Origin: a virus
DNA: 20,992 nt
IMG/VR virus record: IMGVR_UViG_3300025769_001036
Location: 1 to 20,992 of that record
Reading direction: 5' to 3' (one strand)
Part shown: piece by piece, positions 1 through 4,407 of the stretch
Position numbering within the stretch: position 1 is the stretch's first letter
Layout of the letters: the number at the start of each line of letters is the position of its first letter
The notes under the pieces: generated by a model
What the model saw: only the letters and a program-made list of their open reading frames with translations
The model's database searches: none
Told to the model about the DNA's origin: nothing
Position numbers and translations under genes: made by a program

Positions 1-243
1 ATCTTTTTTCATATAATATTTGGGATAAAAGCAAACTCTGTATATTTCATCATTGAATATGGCTCTACGACTCTTGATGTCTGCATTCATATTGGCTACT
101 ACAACTGCAAGTGCTTTCTGTTTTTCTGTGATGTTGTCCAAGTCCAATCTCATTATCCAATCATAAACAGATCCACTTCTATTGATACCATAACCTTTTA
201 GGTTAATCATTGTTTGTTTGTCGTATTTGGTATATCTAGGCAT
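1..243 (-). CDS. Hypothetical protein, C-terminus beyond window
   Basis: An open minus-strand frame starts at ATG 241-243 and runs without a stop to base 1, giving 81 residues and continuing outside the window. It begins MPRYTKYDKQTMINLKGYG and ends, as seen here, in YPKYYMKKD. The composition is that of a soluble, charged protein with no membrane segment. I do not recognise a family. No SD sequence precedes the ATG; instead a TATAAATA box lies only 9-16 bases upstream, so a transcript from it would be almost leaderless. It is the first gene after the 466-base gap at 244-709. That the frame is coding rests on its length, its phage-like amino acid mix and its strand agreement with all neighbours. 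Confidence 0.6.
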   Translation of the reverse strand, partial: MPRYTKYDKQTMINLKGYGINRSGSVYDWIMRLDLDNITEKQKALAVVVANMNADIKSRRAIFNDEIYRVCFYPKYYMKKD

Positions 244-251
244 TCAAGTAG

Positions 252-259
252 TATTTATA
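252..259 (-). promoter_or_regulatory. TATAAATA box, T4-late-promoter-like
   Basis: The minus strand reads TATAAATAC just upstream of the ATG at 243. T4-type late promoters consist of TATAAATA near -10 with no -35 element, and no -35-like hexamer is seen here. A start about six bases past the box would give an mRNA with a leader of only a few bases. It is one of five such motifs, all in gaps. Confidence 0.4.
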
Positions 260-599
260 GAGACACTTCGTGTCTTTATTCACTACGTGGTTTCTTCGAA
301 ACTCACTTGTTCATAAGTTTCTTTGTTTTTTCCTATTCACAAAAGGACATAGATCCATATTTCTCCCATTACGGGAGAAAAAATAGTCTTCACAAGAAGG
401 GACACCATCCTATTGCTGGGCACTTTGAAAGGCGTGATGCTTTTTCCCTCCATATGCTACCATCTCTACATCCGGAATAACAACTATACTGCAAAGGTTC
501 ATATAGTGTTATTGTGTGTTGCTTTTTCTCAGAGCACACATTCTTTTTTATTGTATGTTGACCTAACAGAAAGAAAGTCTCTACCTCGAAAGATACTGT

Positions 600-629
600 A
601 TTATAGTCGCCTACATTTTCACAGTCTAA
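600..629 (-). promoter_or_regulatory. Possible sigma70-type promoter
   Basis: On the minus strand a perfect TATAAT (600-605) lies 18 bases downstream of TTAGAC (624-629), a moderate match to TTGACA. It would drive a transcript with about 350 bases of leader into the gene starting at 243. In AT-rich DNA such a match can occur by chance. Confidence 0.3.
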
Positions 630-709
630 CTCAGTTTTAAGAGTGCATAGTATCCTATGCCCTTGTTCTCTAGTCTATATAACCGGTGACCAACCTTATG
701 TTCTGTTTG

Positions 710-916
710 TTAAAATATTTTGTTTAATTTGCCGTAAGTTTTGCCTGAATATTTTCTGCCTTTTGTTTTGCCTTGTTTTTCTGGATTAGTGTTAGTTGCC
801 CAACCTATAACCTTGTCAAGTTGATAAGGACTAAGTTGTTCAACACTTTTGCCATAATATTTGTTTGCCAGTCTGTTGTATTCTGATTTGTTTTTTAGTG
901 TTGTTAATTTTCCCAT
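710..916 (-). CDS. Small basic hypothetical protein
   Basis: This 68-residue protein starts at ATG 914-916, nine bases after the stop of the preceding gene (926-1183), so the two are likely co-transcribed. It is strongly basic, with a Lys/Gly/Tyr-rich C-terminus containing GRKYSGKTYGKLNKIF after a short region that should be helical (about residues 10-40). Basic tails of this kind suit nucleic acid binding, but that is inference. No SD is evident before the ATG, so translation may depend on coupling to the upstream gene. I do not recognise a family. Confidence 0.6.
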   Translation of the reverse strand: MGKLTTLKNKSEYNRLANKYYGKSVEQLSPYQLDKVIGWATNTNPEKQGKTKGRKYSGKTYGKLNKIF

Positions 917-925
917 AATCAGTTT

Positions 926-1183
926 TTACTTATCTTTTTTTGTTCTGCCTAAGGAATATTTTTCGTAATGATTAAACATTGCCTGATTATAACGTTGTAT
1001 GTATGCTAATACTAATGGTCTATGTTTCACAGTATCGAATCTAAATGTCGGGTCCAAATATACACGTTGTTCTATTCTAAGTTCATCTATGTCTTCATTT
1101 GTTCCGTGTTCAAATACATTAAACAGGTTATCCATCTCTTGTATTTGTGGTTTGACCACATATTCCCAATCATTTATATTCAC
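926..1183 (-). CDS. Hypothetical protein, GTG start
   Basis: This 85-residue protein has a GTG start at 1181-1183 that overlaps the TGA of the upstream gene (1180-1509) as GTGA, which points to translational coupling. AAAGG lies four to five bases before the GTG. The next in-frame ATG is 16 codons further in and would discard a convincing N-terminus (MNINDWEYVVKPQIQEMDN). The protein is soluble, acidic in its first half and basic at its end (SLGRTKKDK). No motif is recognised. It sits second in a three-gene cassette (1509 to 710) after the terminator at 1585-1624. Confidence 0.65.
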   Translation of the reverse strand: MNINDWEYVVKPQIQEMDNLFNVFEHGTNEDIDELRIEQRVYLDPTFRFDTVKHRPLVLAYIQRYNQAMFNHYEKYSLGRTKKDK

Positions 1184-1509
1184 AAAGCCTTTCTCAACAA
1201 ATGATGATTGAACTCTTCTGTGTATTCTCGGTGTATGCTTACTCTACAGTCAGCATTTATCATACCTTTCTTTTTGTTTTTGAGTTTGAAGTTGGGTATG
1301 CTCACCACAATCTTTGCAAGAGGCAATTGATCCACTAATTGTTCAACAACGTCCCAATTGTTTTTGTAATTTTTGTTGTCTGCGTCTATATAAGTGTAAT
1401 ATTTCTTTGGTTCACCGAATTCATTCAGACCTTTAAAGTCCATTCTGCGATATTGCCCGCCATTACTTCCTTCTTGTAAAGAAGTTATATATTCTACTAC
1501 TAATATCAT
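1180..1509 (-). CDS. Hypothetical protein, first gene of small-gene cassette
   Basis: This 109-residue protein starts at ATG 1507-1509 behind a strong SD (AAGGAG, eight bases away). It is the first gene after a strong terminator (1585-1624), and two NATAAATA boxes lie 16 to 39 bases upstream of its ATG, so it appears to open a separate transcription unit. It begins MILVVEYITSLQEG and contains a Tyr/Asn-rich middle (around YYTYIDADNKNYKNNWD), followed by alternating hydrophobic residues (AKIVVSIPNFKL) and a basic stretch. It could be a small beta-rich protein, but I cannot assign a family. Its stop overlaps the next start by four bases. Confidence 0.7.
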   Translation of the reverse strand: MILVVEYITSLQEGSNGGQYRRMDFKGLNEFGEPKKYYTYIDADNKNYKNNWDVVEQLVDQLPLAKIVVSIPNFKLKNKKKGMINADCRVSIHREYTEEFNHHLLRKAL

Positions 1510-1524
1510 TATAATTCTCCTTAA

Positions 1525-1548
1525 TATTTATATGTATTAGTATTTATT
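1525..1548 (-). promoter_or_regulatory. Two tandem NATAAATA boxes
   Basis: On the minus strand AATAAATA (1541-1548) is followed by TATAAATA (1525-1532), then AAGGAG and the ATG at 1509. Both match the T4-type late promoter core. They sit directly downstream of the terminator at 1585-1624, where a new promoter would be needed for the three-gene cassette. Confidence 0.45.
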
Positions 1549-1584
1549 CCTTTTTACGAAATTCCGGGTCAAAATAATGGTGTC

Positions 1585-1624
1585 AAAAAAAAGTGCTACA
1601 AAACTCGGGGTAATGTAGCACTTT
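1585..1624 (-). terminator. Rho-independent terminator
   Basis: On the minus strand a perfect 11-bp stem (AAAGTGCTACA with TGTAGCACTTT, 13-base loop) runs straight into a run of eight T (1592 down to 1585; the first three also pair in the stem). It would end transcription coming from the structural and HNH genes, or from the box at 1900-1907. It lies about 290 bases beyond the HNH stop codon and 75 bases before the next gene. Confidence 0.85.
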
Positions 1625-1873
1625 ACATATACTATTATTAGGAAAATTCTATTTTGGCACATATCTAAGAATGCTTTAAACGTATTATAGGCAACATTTA
1701 AAGTTTCGGTGTTATGCGATAACTAACCGAAAAGTTAGTTAAGAATTTTAATTTTTTTAAGTGAATCACCACCACACTTAATTGGAGTTAAAGTGATTTT
1801 TTGTAGTCAGGGTGCTCTGTTATTATGAATTACAATTTTGAATCCCACCGGAGAGGCTAGATTTTTGTTGAAA

Positions 1874-1886
1874 TGTAACAGTTACA
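1874..1886. promoter_or_regulatory. Operator-like palindrome
   Basis: TGTAAC and GTTACA flank a single central base, giving a 13-base inverted repeat. It begins 13 bases downstream of the GATAAATA box at 1900-1907, near the expected transcript start, where a repressor or other dimeric protein could bind. In RNA it would form only a 5-bp hairpin. Confidence 0.3.
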
Positions 1887-1899
1887 ATAACTACACTTT

Positions 1900-1907
1900 T
1901 ATTTATC
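1900..1907 (-). promoter_or_regulatory. GATAAATA box upstream of candidate RNA
   Basis: The minus strand reads GATAAATA six bases beyond the HNH stop codon (1913-1915). It fits the NATAAATA pattern shared by five gap motifs. No -35 hexamer is seen. A transcript starting near 1893 would run into the terminator at 1585-1624. Confidence 0.4.
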
Positions 1908-1912
1908 TATTT

Positions 1913-2257
1913 TTACGATTTCTTAGAACGTTTTCTAGTTGATCTGTTGTTTTGTTTGTGAGTGCCCTTTTTTAGATGTAAAGGATGAAAACAACGCCTA
2001 TTGTGACACATATGCATAATAACATCTGTCTTTTCTAATGGTTTATCATAGTATACTGCATACATCAGTCTGTGCAATAGTGTTACATTTGATTTAAAAT
2101 ATTGTGGATATGTTTTGCAATCTACTTGTTTGTAAGTATCTTTGTTGTGTTCCCAACAGGGTGAGTTTTTTAGGTGATTTGTGGTGCTTGTTTGCCCGTG
2201 TGTTGCAAGTTGATAGAACAGACTATATAGTGCCTGTTGTCTTTTATTTTTTTGCAT
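1913..2257 (-). CDS. Small HNH endonuclease
   Basis: This 114-residue protein has the layout of zinc-binding HNH nucleases: H62-R63 (LLHRLMY), then VIMHMCHNRRC with H82, C84 and C89, then HPLHLKKGT with H94 and G98-T99, and an N pair at 103-104. The usual Asn of the C-x-N-P motif is His here (CFHP, H91). HNH proteins of this type cut or nick DNA using a beta-beta-alpha metal fold. The tail is very basic (RSTRKRSKKS), which suits DNA contact. No SD is seen before ATG 2255-2257, and a 7-bp hairpin lies just upstream at 2265-2283. The gene stands alone at the end of the late cluster. It could be a free-standing homing nuclease or a phage-function nuclease. It has no RuvC domain, so it is not an IscB-type protein. 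Confidence 0.85.
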   Translation of the reverse strand: MQKNKRQQALYSLFYQLATHGQTSTTNHLKNSPCWEHNKDTYKQVDCKTYPQYFKSNVTLLHRLMYAVYYDKPLEKTDVIMHMCHNRRCFHPLHLKKGTHKQNNRSTRKRSKKS

Positions 2258-2264
2258 ACGTGAC

Positions 2265-2283
2265 GTCTGTGTGATTCACAGAC
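2265..2283 (-). other. Hairpin before HNH start
   Basis: GTCTGTG and CACAGAC form a perfect 7-bp stem with a 5-base loop, between the stop of the membrane protein gene (2283) and the HNH ATG (2257). No T run follows on the minus strand, so termination is unlikely. It may limit translation of the HNH gene, which also lacks an SD. Confidence 0.45.
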
Positions 2284-2546
2284 TACATTGCTCTACTGAT
2301 AAGAGCACCCATTACGGTGAGTAGAGTAGTAACAACCAGTCCCAAAACCCAATATATTCTATTGTCTAATCTGTTTAGCCGATCCTCAAAATATTTTCTG
2401 TTATCTTTAACATTATCCTCTAGTCTGTGTATACAATCGTGTATATGCACCAATGACTGCTCTTGGATCTGGTCGATTTGCAATTTAAGTTCTTTTGTTG
2501 TGACTCTGTTACTACTCATCTCGATTATCTTGGCTTGTTTCTTCAT
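2283..2546 (-). CDS. Coiled-coil protein with C-terminal membrane anchor, holin-like
   Basis: This 87-residue protein has a heptad-like, charged helical region (about residues 18-62, including IDQIQEQS and RLEDNVKDNRKYFEDRLNRLDNR) and one hydrophobic segment near the C-terminus (YWVLGLVVTTLLTVMGALI, about residues 65-83). That layout matches small XhlA-like lysis-associated proteins, which sit in the inner membrane and aid holins, but the likeness is in shape and no diagnostic motif is present. The start is uncertain. ATG 2546 has AGGA too close to it and overlaps the upstream gene by 35 bases; ATG 2519 (MSSNRVTTKEL) overlaps by 8. No endolysin is present in the window, so the lysis role stays an inference. 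Confidence 0.7.
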   Translation of the reverse strand: MKKQAKIIEMSSNRVTTKELKLQIDQIQEQSLVHIHDCIHRLEDNVKDNRKYFEDRLNRLDNRIYWVLGLVVTTLLTVMGALISRAM

Positions 2547-2951
2547 ATCCTATTTGTTTTCTCAAGTCTGTTAGTTCCTTTTTGTCCTGCACAATAACAC
2601 AAGGAATTTCAGTATTTTGGTCGCCTTCAGTGGGATGACTCCAAAATGCGGCTAAATGCAAGTATTTGGCTTCTATCTTCTCGGTAACTGCATACAATTT
2701 TTCGATACTGGTGTCCATAGGATATTGTATAAGAAGTGCTTTGCTGTTTGTTGCACACCAACCGGCTACAAAACTGAGTTCTGTGCCTTCACTTGCTTTT
2801 ACAAAGGTTATCCTATCATCCATAAAATATCGATAACTCCAAGGACAATAAGGTCTAATACTAAGAAAGTATTTTTCCCAATTTATTTCCTCTTGGTGCC
2901 TCTGTTCTTTTTCTTTTTTGATTTCATCGTCCCTCTGTTCTTACCTGGCAT
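2512..2951 (-). CDS. 'CPWS' hypothetical protein, apparently made by -1 frameshift
   Basis: The downstream frame has its first ATG at 2823 (MDDRITFVKASEGTEL), but the frame is open upstream back to a stop at 2941-2943 and encodes a protein-like stretch: INWEKYFLSIRPYCPWSYRYF. That stretch has no ATG, GTG or TTG. ATG 2949-2951, with a strong SD (AAGGAG) just after the previous gene, opens a frame of only 22 codons (MPGKNRGTMKSKK...). A -1 slip on A AAA AAG at 2913-2919 joins the two and gives a 146-residue product: a basic N-terminus, then a charged helix, the W-x-K-Y-F...CPWS segment, and the rest. Small proteins with a CPWS-like motif occur, as I recall, in marine phages. The alternative is a one-base homopolymer error or mutation in the A6 run. 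Function unknown; it may be in the virion or the lysis region. Confidence 0.6.
2913..2935 (-). promoter_or_regulatory. dnaX-like -1 slippery site with upstream SD-like element
   Basis: The minus strand carries AAAAAAG at 2919-2913, phased as A AAA AAG relative to the ATG at 2951 (codons 12 and 13). GAGGGA (2935-2930) lies exactly ten bases upstream, the spacing of the stimulatory SD-like element in E. coli dnaX. No strong hairpin is seen downstream (only CCAA/TTGG). Confidence 0.5.
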
Positions 2952-2952
2952 A

Positions 2953-3267
2953 CTACGTCTCCTTTTTAATTTGTTTATTGACCCATCCTAATGCTCTAGG
3001 ACCACCCCATAAAAGGTAGGCCCCTATTGCTTTGCTGTTTTTGGCAGTGAGTCCTCTGCCTTTAGCACTATCATAATTGCTTCTTGCTCTAATCAAATAA
3101 CTACGCATTCTGATAAGTGTCTCTAAACTTAAATTGTCTCCATTTACCAACTGATTTGCTCTGGCTAGTCCTACTGCTGTGCCATAACGTCTACTTGGTG
3201 GTAAATCTTTTCTTATTTCTAGTGCCTTACGTGCGGCATTCTTCATATAATCTGGTGCTACTGGCAT
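2953..3267 (-). CDS. WGG-motif phage protein of unknown function
   Basis: This 104-residue protein shows the pattern of a small domain common in phages: an N-terminal helix (MKNAARKALEIRKDLP), then GTAVGLARANQLVNGDNLS, then a core with RMRSYLIRARSN, and finally SKAIGAYLLWGGPRALGWV. The combination of arginine-rich helices with a closing LWGG and a W is characteristic. The domain is found alone or fused to head or other phage proteins and its role is not established. AGGAC precedes the ATG at 3265-3267 and the gene follows the propeller gene by one base, so it is part of the same operon. Confidence 0.75.
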   Translation of the reverse strand: MPVAPDYMKNAARKALEIRKDLPPSRRYGTAVGLARANQLVNGDNLSLETLIRMRSYLIRARSNYDSAKGRGLTAKNSKAIGAYLLWGGPRALGWVNKQIKKET

Positions 3268-3268
3268 A

Positions 3269-4399
3269 TTAGTGTCCTGAATTCACATACGAACTTAGTG
3301 TGTATGCGTTTGCGTTAGTGCCTCCTGTGGCATTTGTTGGTAAAACCAATACAGATGTTGCGGCATTTGGAACAAAATAAACATTTGCGGTATCACTTAC
3401 TGCACCAACAAATTCATCATTACTTGAAAATGAATATGTGCTTGATGTTCCTGCTATTGGATCTATTTCAAATACATTGTCCGCATCAAACGGTGCTAGA
3501 TATAAATTACCATTAGGTGCGGCTACACCTCCTATATATGCGTTATTTCCTTGTCCGTGTGTAAATGGTTCATCAACTGTGCCGGTATCAGGATCTAGTC
3601 TTAAAACTGTGCTACTGGCCCAAGGAACACCATATATTTTACCATCTGCACCTGTTAGTGCACCTTGACACAATCCTTGACCAGTGCCTTTGCCTGTTGA
3701 ATAAGTTGTGCTGGTTTCATTTACAGGATCCAGTTCTAAGAAATCACCACTTTGTAAAGGTGCTAGATATATGTTGCCGTTTGGATGAACTGTGCCACTG
3801 ATATATTTTGCACTACCAAATGTCGCACCAAAACTTACTGTGCTGAGTGTTGCAGGTTCTACACTACAATCTATTTTTACGCAAGTTGTTTGGTTTTGTG
3901 GTATGCAAAACACATTACCACTTTTGTCTGTAACTGCACCATTATATTTGTTTGAACCACTAAGTCCTGTTGCTATTTCTCTGCTTGTTCTGTTTACAGG
4001 ATCAAACTCTAACACATTAGTTCCACTGAATGGTGCTAGATATATGTTACCATTACCACCTAATGTCCCGCCTGTGTATTCATCACTACTGATTAAACCT
4101 GTGTTAATCATTGTGCTGTTGTTTGCTGTAGGATCTATTTCAAATATGGCAGTATCACTTCTAGGGAACATATACACATTACCATTAGGTGCTAAACATC
4201 CACCTCTGTAATTATTGCCTCCACCTAGTGGATTACCAAAGTCATTTTCTACCAATGTGCCTACTGCACCACTATACAATGCTACTTCTGTATCAAATTC
4301 TGCTTCTGTGGCTTGTGTGGGCCAATCAGGATATCCTGCAGGAGGAGGAGTAGGTGCGGTTTGTTGTTCAAAGAATCCTATTTTAGCACTAAACGGCAT
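3269..4399 (-). CDS. Seven-bladed beta-propeller protein, probable receptor-binding or tail component
   Basis: This 376-residue protein has a short N-terminal part with a Pro-rich linker (TAPTPPPAGYPDWP) and then seven repeats of 42-47 residues starting near Y64, Y108, Y152, Y199, L243, Y288 and F330. The repeat consensus is Y-x-G-G-x-x-x-x-N-G-N-I-Y-L-A-P-F followed by V-x-E-x-D-P. Each repeat should be one four-stranded blade, and seven blades close a ring. There is no signal peptide. It lies directly after the long fibre gene with a strong SD (AGGAGA), which suggests a virion part that touches the host surface or decorates the fibre. Sugar binding is plausible for such propellers but is not shown. 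Lyase activity cannot be excluded. Confidence 0.75.
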   Translation of the reverse strand: MPFSAKIGFFEQQTAPTPPPAGYPDWPTQATEAEFDTEVALYSGAVGTLVENDFGNPLGGGNNYRGGCLAPNGNVYMFPRSDTAIFEIDPTANNSTMINTGLISSDEYTGGTLGGNGNIYLAPFSGTNVLEFDPVNRTSREIATGLSGSNKYNGAVTDKSGNVFCIPQNQTTCVKIDCSVEPATLSTVSFGATFGSAKYISGTVHPNGNIYLAPLQSGDFLELDPVNETSTTYSTGKGTGQGLCQGALTGADGKIYGVPWASSTVLRLDPDTGTVDEPFTHGQGNNAYIGGVAAPNGNLYLAPFDADNVFEIDPIAGTSSTYSFSSNDEFVGAVSDTANVYFVPNAATSVLVLPTNATGGTNANAYTLSSYVNSGH

Positions 4400-4407
4400 T
4401 ATGTCTC

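Larger units (their letters stand above)
244..709 (-). other. 466-base gap with serial short hairpins
   Basis: No convincing gene was found here on either strand. The stretch holds several perfect small inverted repeats: 645-660 (6-bp stem), 388-399 (CTTC/GAAG), 360-380 (TTTCTCCC with GGGAGAAA, 5-base loop), 290-302 (GTTTC-GAA-GAAAC on the minus strand) and 257-279 (10-bp stem with one G-T pair, core AGACAC-GAA-GTGTCT). The last two share a GAA loop and sit in tandem just upstream of the gene at 243. None is followed on the minus strand by a T run, so they are not standard terminators. The 257-279 stem followed by TTTATT on the plus strand could be a weak plus-strand terminator. A long structured 5' leader or a small RNA is possible. 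Confidence 0.4.
1585..1893 (-). ncRNA. Candidate structured RNA of about 310 nt
   Basis: No open frame of note fills this stretch. It is bounded by a GATAAATA box (1900-1907) and the terminator at 1585-1624. Perfect helices seen on the minus strand, in order, are 1764-1769 with 1793-1798 (6 bp); 1721-1727 with 1734-1740 (AACTAAC/GTTAGTT, 7 bp); 1704-1710 with 1726-1732 (TTTCGGT/ACCGAAA, 7 bp) enclosing 1711-1715 with 1719-1723 (5 bp, loop CGC); and 1674-1680 with 1697-1703 (CTTTAAA/TTTAAAG, 7 bp), which abuts the previous one. The second and third helices share bases and cannot both form. The 5' end is inferred from the box. It could instead be the 3' UTR of the HNH mRNA. I cannot match it to a known RNA family. 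Confidence 0.45.

Noticed and set aside
337-453. 38-codon minus-strand frame beginning MEGKSITPFKVPSNRM
   Set aside because: On the right strand, but it has no SD, is very short, and covers hairpins; not enough to call a gene.
214-640. Two plus-strand open frames (88 and 75 codons) in the left gap
   Set aside because: Both start at TTG codons without an SD, oppose all other genes, have unstructured composition and overlap each other; no family resemblance.
645-660. GCATAG/CTATGC palindrome as a terminator
   Set aside because: The stem is short and AT-rich and no T run follows on either strand.
1838-1860. T-arm-like sequence TTTTGAATCCCACC on the plus strand, possible tRNA or tmRNA end
   Set aside because: No matching left T-stem strand, no acceptor stem partner and no anticodon arm could be drawn.
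1585-2257. HNH gene plus adjacent RNA as an IscB/HEARO-type RNA-guided system
   Set aside because: The protein has 114 residues, no RuvC motifs and no PLMP-like N-terminus; only the adjacency is suggestive. A covariance search against the HEARO model would settle it.
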